From assembly GCA_963759375.1 (NCBI GenBank), contig CAVWYY010000003.1:186001-250000 (forward strand): a DNA stretch of 64,000 bases, read 5' to 3'. The notes beneath the pieces are model-generated. The model did not search any database. It was not told the origin of the DNA and saw only the letters and a list, made by a program, of their open reading frames with translations. A program made the position numbers and the translations under genes. Source of the DNA: DASSUW01 sp963759375 (GTDB lineage Bacteria > Actinomycetota > Thermoleophilia > Solirubrobacterales > Solirubrobacteraceae). Positions 1 to 8,146 of the stretch are shown one piece after another. The number at the start of each line of letters is the position of its first letter. Position 1 is the stretch's first letter.

Positions 1-12
1 GAGCGCGCGGTC

Positions 13-276
13 GTGCAGGACAACGGCGGCGTGTGGGTCGGGATCGCGGCGTGGATCGGCGTGATCCTCGGCGCCCGCCGCGCCGGGATCTCGAAGCGCT
101 ACATGGCGCTGCTGGCGTTCCCGCTCGTGTCGGTGGCGATCGTGCTGCTCGCGGGCGAGGACCTCCTCGACCCGTGGGGGGTGTCGTGGCTGTGGGTGGC
201 CGCCGTGCTGGGCCCGGTGCTCGGCCTGCGGACGCTCCTCAACCCGCGGGAGCCGGAACGCCCTTCCGCTCCCTGA
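13..276 (+). CDS. Small membrane protein, possibly 5'-truncated by the window edge
   Basis: Encodes 87 residues from a GTG. The frame stays open to base 1, so the true start may lie outside the window. Three hydrophobic stretches (roughly residues 7-22, 30-47 and 57-73) suggest three membrane helices, followed by a short polar tail rich in Pro, Glu and Arg. I do not recognise the family. Its last 38 bases overlap the 3' end of the convergent MFS gene, leaving no room for a separate terminator. Confidence 0.5.
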   Translation: MQDNGGVWVGIAAWIGVILGARRAGISKRYMALLAFPLVSVAIVLLAGEDLLDPWGVSWLWVAAVLGPVLGLRTLLNPREPERPSAP

Positions 277-1741
277 CCAGGCACAGCAGCACGAAGCTCA
301 CGAGCATCAGGCCGCCGTCGAGATAGACCGCGGCGGTCCAGTCGCCGGTCGCGTCGCGCAGCACGCCGCTGATGGCCGGCGAGAGCACCGCGCCCATCTC
401 GCCGATCAGGTTCATCATCCCGAACGCGGCACCCAGCAGCGCGGCCTTCGGGACGAGGTCGGCGGCCAGCGCGTGCCAGATCGGCTGCAGCGCGTTGAAG
501 AACAGGCTGGAGACGAACAGCAGGACGCCGAGCGCCCACAGCGCGTTGCCGCCCGTGCTCAGGTAGAACCCGAACGCGAGCGTCAGCAGCGCCTGGATCA
601 GCGTGAACGACACGAGCATCCCCTTGCGGCCGCGCCCGGCGCGCTTCTGCCGGTCGCCGAGCCAGCCCCCGAGCGGGAAGCCGATGATGCCGGCGACGCC
701 GAAGAACGTCGCGGTCAGCGCGGACTGCCAGAACCCGCCCTTGGTCGCGTCGGCGACGATCGAGACCGACCAGAAGCTGAAGAACCACAGCGTCCAGAGG
801 ATCGCGATGCCCGCGAAGTAGATCAGCATGAGGTCGCGGTTCTTGAGCACCGGGCCGACCTCGCTGCCCAGTCGGGTGAACACGAACGCGACGAGCACGA
901 CCGCCGCCGCGGTCTCGATCAGCGCGACGAGCCACTCGGACAGGCCCGCCTCCGTGGCGATGATGTAGATCGCCATGATCGAGACGAAGAACACGGCCGC
1001 GTACGCGATCAGGCGCCCGAGCGCCGGCATGTAGGCCGGCCGGAACACGTGCTCGCCGGTCTGGCTCCGGAAGAACCGCGCCATCCCGAGGCCGAACACC
1101 ACGGCCATCGCGCCGAGCACGAGGAACGGCATCCGCCACGCGTCCTCGGCTCCGAACACGGACGTGCCGAGGTCGATGAGCGGGGCCGCGAGCAGCAGCG
1201 CGAGCGTGATGCCGATGGCCAGGCCGGTGATCACGAACCCCATGCCGAGGCCGCGCTTGTCGAACGGCGACTGCTGCGTGATCACGGTGCGATCGTTCGA
1301 GTAGAACAGCCCGGCCCCGAGACCGGTGATCACGCGCAGCGCCACGAAGCCGAGCAGCGCCGTGATGACGCCGCTGAGGATCGTCGCGACGCCCGCCCAG
1401 ACGACGGCGATCACGATCACGGTGCGGTGGCCCAGCCGGTCGCCCACGTAGCCGCCCGGGAACTGCATGAGCATGTAGCCGGCGAACAGGAGGCTGCCCA
1501 CGAGGCCGCCGAGCGCGAACGGGTTCTCCGCGCCGGACATGATCGGGACCTTCGCCTCGATCATGTAGGTGACGACGGGACCGGTGATCGTGCGGTCCGC
1601 GCCGCTGGCGACCCAGCCGAGGAGCAACCACAGCCACAGCGTCTTGTAGCCGGGATACGGCCTGACCTCGGGCTCGCCCGTCGCCCCTGCGGGCACGGTC
1701 GCGGTGCGCGCCTGCGCGCGCTCGTCGATGTGCGTCGCCAC
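239..1741 (-). CDS. Major facilitator superfamily transporter
   Basis: 500 residues with about twelve hydrophobic segments, the usual MFS length. The loop after helix 2 carries the MFS motif A core GDRLGHRT at residues 100-107, and a charged GADRT sits in helix 1 near residue 47. The first 30 residues are polar and the last 10 short and basic. The substrate cannot be told from sequence; the layout is that of organic-anion or sugar-acid symporters. The gene faces away from the secreted protein at 1802. About 60 bases separate them, containing a GGAGG-like site just before the ATG. Confidence 0.85.
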   Translation of the reverse strand: MATHIDERAQARTATVPAGATGEPEVRPYPGYKTLWLWLLLGWVASGADRTITGPVVTYMIEAKVPIMSGAENPFALGGLVGSLLFAGYMLMQFPGGYVGDRLGHRTVIVIAVVWAGVATILSGVITALLGFVALRVITGLGAGLFYSNDRTVITQQSPFDKRGLGMGFVITGLAIGITLALLLAAPLIDLGTSVFGAEDAWRMPFLVLGAMAVVFGLGMARFFRSQTGEHVFRPAYMPALGRLIAYAAVFFVSIMAIYIIATEAGLSEWLVALIETAAAVVLVAFVFTRLGSEVGPVLKNRDLMLIYFAGIAILWTLWFFSFWSVSIVADATKGGFWQSALTATFFGVAGIIGFPLGGWLGDRQKRAGRGRKGMLVSFTLIQALLTLAFGFYLSTGGNALWALGVLLFVSSLFFNALQPIWHALAADLVPKAALLGAAFGMMNLIGEMGAVLSPAISGVLRDATGDWTAAVYLDGGLMLVSFVLLCLVRERKGVPAPAG

Positions 1742-1801
1742 TTCTCCGCCTCCCTCGGTGGAAAACCTCTGACATATTGCCCGGGGAGCCGGGCGCGCTA
1801 A

Positions 1802-2470
1802 CTACCGGTCGAGCTGCAGCGCGAGGCGGCCGAGCGGCCGGCCCCAGTCCTCGAGCGACGGCGGCGTGGGAATGCCGTAGCCGGACCCGGCGAGCGAGAA
1901 GCGGCCGCGCAGCGCCCACTTGGCGAACGTGTCGGCGAACCGCTCCGGGACTGCCGTGCACTCGCCGTACTGCTGCGTGGACGACAGGCACTGGCCCGCC
2001 GGCGGGATCCCGGCGTCGAGCTGGGCGACCAGCTTGTCGTCGACCAGGAGGTAGTCGATGACGTGGCCGAGCTCGTGCAGGACCACCATGTTGCGGTCGA
2101 GCGCGCGCTCGCCGTTGAGCCTGCGGACGTCGAGGTCGATCGTCGCCCGTCCGCCGGTCGCGACCGTCAGGCCGATGGCCTGCGACGTGTCGCCGCCGAG
2201 ATAGATCGTGCCGGGCGCGTTCAGCGTCGTCCGTACGTCGACCAGACCGTCGACCTCGGCGATCAGCCGCTGCGCCTCAGGGCGCGCGCTCGCAATCGCC
2301 GCCTGGATCCAGGCGCGGTCCTGGAGCGAGACCGACTCGAGGTTGAGCGCGGCGGCCCGCTGCTCGTCGGTGATCTCCGGGCCGCCGGCCTGCGCGCCGG
2401 CCTTGACGCGCTGGCCGCCGATGATCACGAGCAGCGCGCAGGCGGCGATGACGATGAGCGCGCGGGGCAT
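1802..2470 (-). CDS. Exported protein with HExxH zinc-metalloprotease motif
   Basis: 222 residues. An N-terminal hydrophobic stretch (residues 3-20) fits a signal peptide or membrane anchor. A zincin motif HELGH lies at residues 132-136 in a helix-like VVLHELGHVIDY context. About 40 residues later ECTAVPERFADTFAKW offers a possible third acidic zinc ligand (PERFAD). Two Cys flank this segment (CLSS and GECT) and could form a disulfide outside the cell. No established family is recognised beyond the zincin core. Proteolytic function is inferred from the motif only. Confidence 0.6.
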   Translation of the reverse strand: MPRALIVIAACALLVIIGGQRVKAGAQAGGPEITDEQRAAALNLESVSLQDRAWIQAAIASARPEAQRLIAEVDGLVDVRTTLNAPGTIYLGGDTSQAIGLTVATGGRATIDLDVRRLNGERALDRNMVVLHELGHVIDYLLVDDKLVAQLDAGIPPAGQCLSSTQQYGECTAVPERFADTFAKWALRGRFSLAGSGYGIPTPPSLEDWGRPLGRLALQLDR

Positions 2471-2510
2471 GCCCCACCTTCATCGGCGGGGCGCGCAAGA
2501 AAGCTGAGTG

Positions 2511-3464
2511 TCAGCCGCGTGACGGCTCAGGGTCGCGGCGGTACGGCGCCTTGATCTCGTCCTCGGCGCCGGGCACCCCCGCCTCGATCTCGCGCGCCCG
2601 CTCGGTCTCGGCGTTCACTTCAGCGCCGAGCAGCACGGCGAGGTTGGTGATCCACATCCAGACCAGGAAGACGATCACGCCGGCAAGCGCGCCGTAGGTC
2701 TTGTTGTAGGAGCCGAAGTTGCCCACGTAGAACGCGAACCCGGCCGAGGCGACGACCCACACGACGACCGCCAGCACGCTGCCGGGCGATACCCAGCGGA
2801 AGCCGGCCGGCTTGGCGTTGGGCGAGGACCAGTAGAGGACCGCCAGCATCACCATCACCACGACCAGCATCACCGGCCACTTGGCGATGTCCCAGACCAT
2901 CACCGCGGTGTCACCGAGGCCGACGGCGCTGCCGATCGCCTCGGCGACCGGGCCGGAGACCACCAGCGCCAGCACGACCAGCGCGGCCATGAGGACGAGC
3001 ACCAGCGTCACGAGCAGCTGGAACGGGCGCAGGATGTAGAACGGCCGGCCCTCCTCGCGCTCGTAGATCGCGTTCGAGGCGCGCATGAACGCGCCGACGT
3101 AGCCCGACGCGGTCCAGATCGCCACCGCGACGCCGACGACGAGGCCCAGCAGCGCGCCGGAGCGATTCGACGAGATCTGCTCGATCGGACCCTTGAACGT
3201 GTCGACGGCCGAGGACGGGCCGAGCTGCGAGACGACGTCGGTGATCACGCGCGTGATCGTCGCCGGGTCGACCACCAGTCCGAGGATCGAGATCAGGGCG
3301 ATCATCGCGGGGAACAGCGACAGCACGGCGTAGTAGGTGAGCCCGGCCGCCCAGTCGGTGATGTTGTCGTCGCGGGCCTCGGTGGCGGTGCGCTTGAGCG
3401 TGCCGAGCCACGAGCGCTTGTTCAGGTCGGTCGGGCTGTCGGGTCCTCTGCTGAAGCGGGCCAT
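2511..3464 (-). CDS. YihY/BrkB family inner-membrane protein
   Basis: 317 residues from the ATG at 3464; the open frame continues upstream but that part overlaps the neighbouring ABC-F gene and is not protein-like. Features of the YihY/UPF0761 family (once called RNase BN) are visible: the conserved DWAAGLTYYAVLSLFPA region near residue 35, about six membrane helices, and an AEVNAE segment near the C-terminus that is conserved in the family. The C-terminal tail is charged (RRDPEPSRG). The function of this family is not settled. The gene is followed 37 bases upstream by the 3' end of the ABC-F gene on the same strand. Confidence 0.85.
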   Translation of the reverse strand: MARFSRGPDSPTDLNKRSWLGTLKRTATEARDDNITDWAAGLTYYAVLSLFPAMIALISILGLVVDPATITRVITDVVSQLGPSSAVDTFKGPIEQISSNRSGALLGLVVGVAVAIWTASGYVGAFMRASNAIYEREEGRPFYILRPFQLLVTLVLVLMAALVVLALVVSGPVAEAIGSAVGLGDTAVMVWDIAKWPVMLVVVMVMLAVLYWSSPNAKPAGFRWVSPGSVLAVVVWVVASAGFAFYVGNFGSYNKTYGALAGVIVFLVWMWITNLAVLLGAEVNAETERAREIEAGVPGAEDEIKAPYRRDPEPSRG

Positions 3465-3501
3465 GCCACGAGACTTCCCCGCCTCGCGCGACCTTGAACG
3501 C

Positions 3502-5136
3502 TCAGACGCGCGCCAAGTTGGCCGACCAGCCGCCCTCGTAGGCGTGAGCGGCGCCGTCGGCGACGACCACGATGCGATCGGCGATCCGGTCGAGGAAGTA
3601 GCGGTCGTGCGAGACCGCGACGACGGTCCCGTCGTAGTGCTCGAGTGCGTTCTCGAGCACCTCGATCGAGTCAATGTCCAAGTGGTTCGTGGGCTCGTCG
3701 AGCAGCAGGCAGTTCGGCGCGTCCTCCATCAGCAGCAGGAACGCGAGCCGCGTGCGCTCGCCGCCGGAGAGCGTGCGGACGGGCCGGCGGACCTGCTCGT
3801 AGTCGAACAGGAACGCCATCAGCCGCCGGACGGCGGTGTCCTCGGCCATCGAGCGGCCGGCGCGCAGCACGTCGATCACGTTCGCCTCGGTGGGCAGCCC
3901 GGCAGCGGCCTGCGACAGGTAGCCGACCTCGATCCCCGACCCGATCCAGCGCTCGCCGCCGGCCGGTTCCAGCGTGCCGCCGAGCGTGCGCAGCAGTGCG
4001 GTCTTGCCGGCGCCGTTGGGTCCGACGACGCCGACGCGCTCGCCGCGGCCGACCACGAGGTCGACATCCAGCAGCACCGGGTCGTCGGGATCGAACGCCA
4101 CGTCCACGCCCTCGAGCGCGATCACCCGCTGGCCGCCGCGGACGGCGCTGCGCAGCGCGAGGCCCATCTTGCGCCGCTCGAGCACGGGCCGGTCGATCTT
4201 GTCCATCTTGTCGATCTGCATCTGCTTGACGCGCGCCTGCTTGGCCGCGCGCTCGTTGACCGTGATGTGCGCCCAGTGGCGGAAGCGGCGGACGGCCTCC
4301 TCCAGGCGCGCGATCTCCTTCTGCTGGGTGACGTACTGCTGCTGCTGCTTCTCGAGCTCGAGCTGGCGGGCGACCGCATAGGCCGAGTAGCCGCCGGGCC
4401 AGATGCGGATCCGGCCACGGTCGAGCTCGGCGATGGCCCCGACGCAGGCGTCGAGCAGATGGCGGTCGTGGCTCACCATCAGCACCGCGCCGTCGAAGTC
4501 GTCGACGATCCGCTCGAGCTGGTCGCGGCGGTGCATGTCGAGGTGGGCCTCGGGCTCGTCGAGCATCAGCACCTGCGGCCGGCGGGCCAGGCAGGCGGCG
4601 AGCGCGACGAGCTTGCGCTGGCCGCCGCTCAGCTCGCTGGTCGGCATCCCCAGCGTCTCGTCGTCGATCCCGAGGTCCTCGAGCAGCGTGCGCGCCTCGT
4701 TCTCGGCGCGGTCGCCGCCGTCCTCGGCCCACCGGGCCAGCAGCCGCTCCTGGTGGGCGAGCGCGCGGGTCATGGCGTCGAGGTCGGTGGCCAGCGCCGG
4801 GTCGGCGAGCCGGCGCTCGACTCCGTGCAGCTCCTCCTCGAGCGCCGCGAGCTCGGGGCGGGCGGCGCGGACCCAGGCGAGCGGCGTCCGCTCGTCGCCG
4901 GGCACGTGCTGGGGCAGGAAGGCGTGGACGAGGCCGCGCCGCCGCGTCACGGTCCCGTCGTCGGCGTGCTCGACGCCGGCGAGGATCGCGAGCATCGTCG
5001 ACTTGCCGCCGCCGTTCGGGCCGAGGATGCCCACCCGCATCCCGTCGGCCACCTCGAGGTCGAGGCCGTCGAGGACGAGCCGCCCGCCGAACGACTTCAT
5101 CAGGCCGCGGGCAGAGAGGAGCGGGACGATCGCCAT
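3502..5136 (-). CDS. ABC-F family ATPase (translation factor type)
   Basis: 544 residues with two ABC domains on one chain and no membrane segments, the ABC-F layout (ribosome-associated translation factors, some of which protect from antibiotics). Domain 1: Walker A GPNGGGKST at 39-47, then LSGGQRKL and Walker B LMLDEPEAHLD. Domain 2: GPNGAGKT, then LSGGERTRL and LLLDEPTNHLD. The charged linker between the domains (the P-site tRNA interaction motif) is present as a Lys/Arg/Gln-rich helix. The ATG at 5136 was chosen because it begins the conserved PLLSARGLMKSF strand. Only 22 bases separate it from the divergent dehydrogenase gene. Confidence 0.9.
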   Translation of the reverse strand: MAIVPLLSARGLMKSFGGRLVLDGLDLEVADGMRVGILGPNGGGKSTMLAILAGVEHADDGTVTRRRGLVHAFLPQHVPGDERTPLAWVRAARPELAALEEELHGVERRLADPALATDLDAMTRALAHQERLLARWAEDGGDRAENEARTLLEDLGIDDETLGMPTSELSGGQRKLVALAACLARRPQVLMLDEPEAHLDMHRRDQLERIVDDFDGAVLMVSHDRHLLDACVGAIAELDRGRIRIWPGGYSAYAVARQLELEKQQQQYVTQQKEIARLEEAVRRFRHWAHITVNERAAKQARVKQMQIDKMDKIDRPVLERRKMGLALRSAVRGGQRVIALEGVDVAFDPDDPVLLDVDLVVGRGERVGVVGPNGAGKTALLRTLGGTLEPAGGERWIGSGIEVGYLSQAAAGLPTEANVIDVLRAGRSMAEDTAVRRLMAFLFDYEQVRRPVRTLSGGERTRLAFLLLMEDAPNCLLLDEPTNHLDIDSIEVLENALEHYDGTVVAVSHDRYFLDRIADRIVVVADGAAHAYEGGWSANLARV

Positions 5137-5158
5137 GGGGGACGGGTACGTTCGCAGC

Positions 5159-6043
5159 ATGGAACCCGTCGTGCACGTCGCTCCCGAGTCCGACCGCGCC
5201 GTCGATGAGGCCGTCTTGGCGGCCGGCGGCCGGATCGGGCGGCTCGAGGAGGCCTCCGCCCTGATCTGGCTGGATTCGAACCCGGATTCGTTCCCCAGCT
5301 CGCTTCCCGACTCGATCCGCTGGGTGCAGCTGCCGTCAGCGGGCGTGGAGCGGTGGCTCGACAAGGTCGACCGCGAGCGGGTGTGGACCTCTGCCGCAGG
5401 CGCCTACGGGCTGCCGGTGGCCGAGCACGCGCTGGCGCTGATGCTGGCGGGCACGCGACGACTGCACGAGTGCGCGCGGGCCACGACGTGGACGGCGCCG
5501 CCGGCCCGGCCGCTCGACGGCTCGACGATCGCGATCGTCGGCGCCGGCGGCATCGGGCGGGCGCTGATCGGCCTGCTGGAGCCGCTCGACGTCGAGGTCC
5601 TGGCGGTGACACGGCGGGGCCGCGACGGCACGCTGCCCGCGGACCGGCTCGGCGAGCTGCTCCCGACGGCGGACCACGTCGTGATCGCCGCGCCCGCCAC
5701 GGCGGACACGCGCCACATCATCGGCGCGGCCGAGCTCGAGGCGATGCGGGACGACGCCTGGCTTGTCAACGTGGCGCGCGGCTCGCTGATCGACACCGGC
5801 GCGCTGGTCGACGCCCTCGCCCGCGGTGCGATCGGCGGCGCGGCGCTCGACGTCACCGACCCGGAGCCGCTGCCCGACGGCCATCCACTGTGGACCGAGC
5901 CGCGCGCCCTGATCACGCCGCACATCGCCAACCCGGAGGCGACGTTGCGGCGGTACCTCGCGCGTCATGTGCAGGAAAACGTGGCCCGCTTCGCGAACGG
6001 CGAGCCGTTGCATTCCCAGATCGACCTCGACGCGGGGTACTGA
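5159..6043 (+). CDS. D-isomer-specific 2-hydroxyacid dehydrogenase
   Basis: 294 residues, starting at the ATG 22 bases from the divergent ABC-F gene. The NAD-binding Rossmann motif VGAGGIGRALIG lies in the centre. The catalytic Arg is in VNVARGSLID, the Glu region is DVTDPEPLPDGHPLW, and the His is in ITPHIANP. The N-terminal substrate domain is shorter than in typical 310-330 residue members. Such enzymes reduce 2-oxoacids or act on phosphoglycerate-like substrates with NAD(P)H; the substrate is not evident. The stop codon overlaps the mscL ATG by one base (TGATG), so the two genes are probably co-transcribed. Confidence 0.88.
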   Translation: MEPVVHVAPESDRAVDEAVLAAGGRIGRLEEASALIWLDSNPDSFPSSLPDSIRWVQLPSAGVERWLDKVDRERVWTSAAGAYGLPVAEHALALMLAGTRRLHECARATTWTAPPARPLDGSTIAIVGAGGIGRALIGLLEPLDVEVLAVTRRGRDGTLPADRLGELLPTADHVVIAAPATADTRHIIGAAELEAMRDDAWLVNVARGSLIDTGALVDALARGAIGGAALDVTDPEPLPDGHPLWTEPRALITPHIANPEATLRRYLARHVQENVARFANGEPLHSQIDLDAGY

Positions 6044-6432
6044 TGCTCAAGGAGTTCCGCAACTTCATCCTGCGCGGCAACGCGATCGACCTAGCCGTCG
6101 CGGTCGTGCTCGGGGCGGCGTTCGGCGCGGTCGTGACCTCGCTGGTCGAGGACATCGTCACGCCGATCATCTCGATCATCTTCGGCAAGCCCGGGTTCGA
6201 GGACCTGACGATCACGATCAACGACGCGGTGATCCGCTACGGCGCGTTCCTCAACGCGGTCCTCTCGCTCATCTTGATCGGCGCCGCGGTGTTCTTCTTC
6301 GTCGTCAAGCCGGTGAACATGCTGATGGCACGGCGCAAGGCGGGCACGGAACCCGAGCCGGAGGCGGTCCCGGAAGACGTCGTGCTGCTCGGCGAGATCC
6401 GCGACCTGCTGCGGGCTCAGTCCAGCGCGTGA
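6043..6432 (+). CDS. mscL: Large-conductance mechanosensitive channel
   Basis: 129 residues, the usual MscL length. The N-terminal amphipathic segment and first pore helix read KEFRNFILRGNAIDLAVAVV, followed by the conserved GAAFGAVV. A periplasmic loop of about 25 residues precedes the second helix (FLNAVLSLILIGAAVFFFVV). A charged cytoplasmic helix at the C-terminus (LLGEIRDLL) forms the bundle. Homopentameric MscL in the cell membrane releases solutes on hypo-osmotic shock. The gene is translationally coupled to the dehydrogenase upstream, and its 3' end overlaps the convergent cupin gene by 16 bases. Confidence 0.95.
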   Translation: MLKEFRNFILRGNAIDLAVAVVLGAAFGAVVTSLVEDIVTPIISIIFGKPGFEDLTITINDAVIRYGAFLNAVLSLILIGAAVFFFVVKPVNMLMARRKAGTEPEPEAVPEDVVLLGEIRDLLRAQSSA

Positions 6433-6797
6433 CCGTCGCGGCCGACGTAGCCGCCGTCGCCGCCCACGCAGAAGTACATCGCGTCCTCGGTGTCCGAGGT
6501 GTTGCGCAGGCGCCGGTGCGTGCCGGGATCGACGCGGGCGACGCCGCCGGGCCCGAGGACCTGCTTGTCGCCGTCCCCGAACTCGAACTCGATCTCGCCC
6601 TCGAGGATCAGATAGAGCTCCTGCTGCCGGTCGTGGTAGTGGCGGCCGGTCGTGTAGCCGGGCGGGACGACGACCGCGTTGACGCCGAACGCGGTGACGC
6701 CGAGCGGGGCGCGGACCTTGCGGAACCCGGGGCCTTCACCGAGCTCGTGCACGGATGCGACCGCCCAGCCATCGCCATTTATCGGGTCCTTTGGCAC
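6417..6797 (-). CDS. Single-domain cupin protein
   Basis: 126 residues from the GTG at 6797. Cupin motif 1 is clear (GRHYHDRQQELYLILEGE, giving two His and one Glu metal ligands), and motif 2 follows (PGTHRRLRN, giving the last His). A C-terminal segment is rich in Gly and Asp. Single-domain cupins of this kind can be metal-dependent isomerases, dioxygenases or storage/sensor domains; nothing here selects one. The start was chosen because an overlapping -10 box (TAGTAT) lies exactly 8 bases upstream, which suggests a leaderless transcript. Confidence 0.8.
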   Translation of the reverse strand: MPKDPINGDGWAVASVHELGEGPGFRKVRAPLGVTAFGVNAVVVPPGYTTGRHYHDRQQELYLILEGEIEFEFGDGDKQVLGPGGVARVDPGTHRRLRNTSDTEDAMYFCVGGDGGYVGRDGHALD

Positions 6798-6817
6798 CGG
6801 GCGGCATACTAGACCGA
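6798..6817. promoter_or_regulatory. Compact divergent promoter shared by cupin and otsB
   Basis: Only 20 bases lie between the two divergent GTG start codons. On the plus strand CATACT (6805-6810) is followed by 7 bases and the otsB GTG. On the minus strand TAGTAT (6811-6806) is followed by 8 bases and the cupin GTG. The two -10 boxes occupy the same DNA in opposite orientation, so both mRNAs would be leaderless and only one could be started at a time. This is inferred from spacing. Confidence 0.5.
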
Positions 6818-7624
6818 GTGCCGGGCCCGACCGGAACCCTCGAGGACATCCTGCAGCCACTGAAGGCCGAGCCCGAGCGTTCAGCCGTGCTGCTCGACGT
6901 GGACGGCGTGCTGGCGCCGATCGTCCAGCATCCCGACGACGCGCACATGCCCGAGACGACGCGGCGGCCGCTGATCGAGGTCGCTCGCCGCTACGCGGTC
7001 GTGGCCTGCGTTTCAGGCCGCCGGGCGTCCGACGCGCGGCGGATCGTCTCGCTCGGCTCGATCGCCTACCTGGGCTCGCACGGCTCCGAGGTGCTGCGTC
7101 CGGGAGCGATCGCCCCGGAGCTCGACCGCGAGCTGCAGGCGTGGACGCGGCGCGTGCAGAACTTCGCCAACGAGGCGTTCGACGAGCCGCTGCGCAAGCT
7201 GCGGGTGCGGCTCGAGGACAAGGAGGCGATCGCGGCGCTGCACTGGCGCGGCGTGCCCGACGAGGACGGCGCGCAGGCGGCGATCGAGGAGGTCGCGCGC
7301 CGGGCCGAGCAGGCCGGCTTCACCGCCCACTGGGGCCGCAAGGTGCTGGAGATCCGGCCGCCGGTGCGGATCGACAAGGGCGCCGGCATCGTGTCGCTGC
7401 TGCGCGACCGCGATCTCGCCGCCGCGCTCTACGCCGGCGACGACACGACGGACCTCGACGCGTTCCGCGGCCTGGGCGAGCTGGTCGAGGCGGGTCGCCT
7501 CGGGACGGCCGTGCGCGTGGGCGTGCGGTCGGACGAGGGGCCGTCGGCGCTCGCGCAGGAGGCCGACGTGATGGTGGACGGGACCGACGGGGTCCGCGAC
7601 ATGCTGCAGGCGCTGCTCGACTGA
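6818..7624 (+). CDS. otsB: Trehalose-6-phosphate phosphatase
   Basis: 268 residues with the HAD-superfamily signatures in order: DVDGVLAPI (nucleophile Asp and acid/base Asp) near residue 28, VSGRRASD (motif II Ser), a Lys-containing RKVLEIRP with VRIDKGAG, and GDDTTDLDAF (motif IV). This arrangement is typical of OtsB, which releases trehalose from trehalose-6-phosphate. No trehalose-6-phosphate synthase (OtsA) lies nearby, so the partner must be elsewhere. The GTG at 6818 fits the -10 box spacing. It is followed by a small membrane protein and a glycosyltransferase in the same direction, likely as one unit. Confidence 0.88.
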   Translation: MPGPTGTLEDILQPLKAEPERSAVLLDVDGVLAPIVQHPDDAHMPETTRRPLIEVARRYAVVACVSGRRASDARRIVSLGSIAYLGSHGSEVLRPGAIAPELDRELQAWTRRVQNFANEAFDEPLRKLRVRLEDKEAIAALHWRGVPDEDGAQAAIEEVARRAEQAGFTAHWGRKVLEIRPPVRIDKGAGIVSLLRDRDLAAALYAGDDTTDLDAFRGLGELVEAGRLGTAVRVGVRSDEGPSALAQEADVMVDGTDGVRDMLQALLD

Positions 7625-7630
7625 GCGCTG

Positions 7631-8146
7631 GTGCGGTTCGGCGACTTCCTCCGCGCGACGGTCCTCCTCAGTGCCGGCGCCGCCACGCTCCTCGCCGCCC
7701 TGGCGGTGATCGGGCTCTCGCGGGAGTACGACCGGACGCTGGTCCTGTTCAGCGCGTTCTGGTGGGCGGGCTCCGTGCTGATCGGGATCTGGTTCGGCCG
7801 CCGCGCCGACGCGTCGCCGCCGATCCGCCGGCTGCTGCTGAACGCCCGCTCGCAGACCACGCTGCCGGAGCTGCGGCCCGGCCGCACGCTGATCAACCGC
7901 CTGTGGCCGTTGCTGTTCGCCACGCTCGCCGCGTCGATCCTCGCGGTGTTCCAGCCGCAGGTGGCGTCGATCGGCGCCGGCTTCTGGATCATCTGGGCGC
8001 TGGCGCTGCGGCGCCAGGCGTCCGCGGTGGCGGCGATCGAGGAGCGCGACGGCGTGCGCTTCTACATCGATCGCACGTCGCCGCTGGAGCCGATCCAGCT
8101 CGTCCGCACGCCCGGCTTCGGCGGCTCGTTCCTGCAGGTCCCGTGA
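7631..8146 (+). CDS. Hypothetical membrane protein in the otsB unit
   Basis: 171 residues from a GTG 6 bases after the otsB stop. Hydrophobic stretches near residues 10-28, 38-55 and 93-125 suggest three to four membrane helices; the middle loop and C-terminus are charged. The last 35 residues (ERDGVRFYIDRTSPLEPIQL) look like a folded cytoplasmic or periplasmic tail. I do not recognise the family. The stop overlaps the start of the next gene (GTGA), pointing to coupled translation with the glycosyltransferase. Confidence 0.65.
   Translation: MRFGDFLRATVLLSAGAATLLAALAVIGLSREYDRTLVLFSAFWWAGSVLIGIWFGRRADASPPIRRLLLNARSQTTLPELRPGRTLINRLWPLLFATLAASILAVFQPQVASIGAGFWIIWALALRRQASAVAAIEERDGVRFYIDRTSPLEPIQLVRTPGFGGSFLQVP

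Noticed and set aside
99..1991. Long open frames antisense to real genes (for example over 99-1991, 3337-5208, 12343-13779, 38106-40016)
   Set aside because: They consist of Arg/Ala/Gly/Pro-rich low-complexity protein without family motifs, as expected from antisense frames in very GC-rich DNA. The sense frames carry clear conserved domains.
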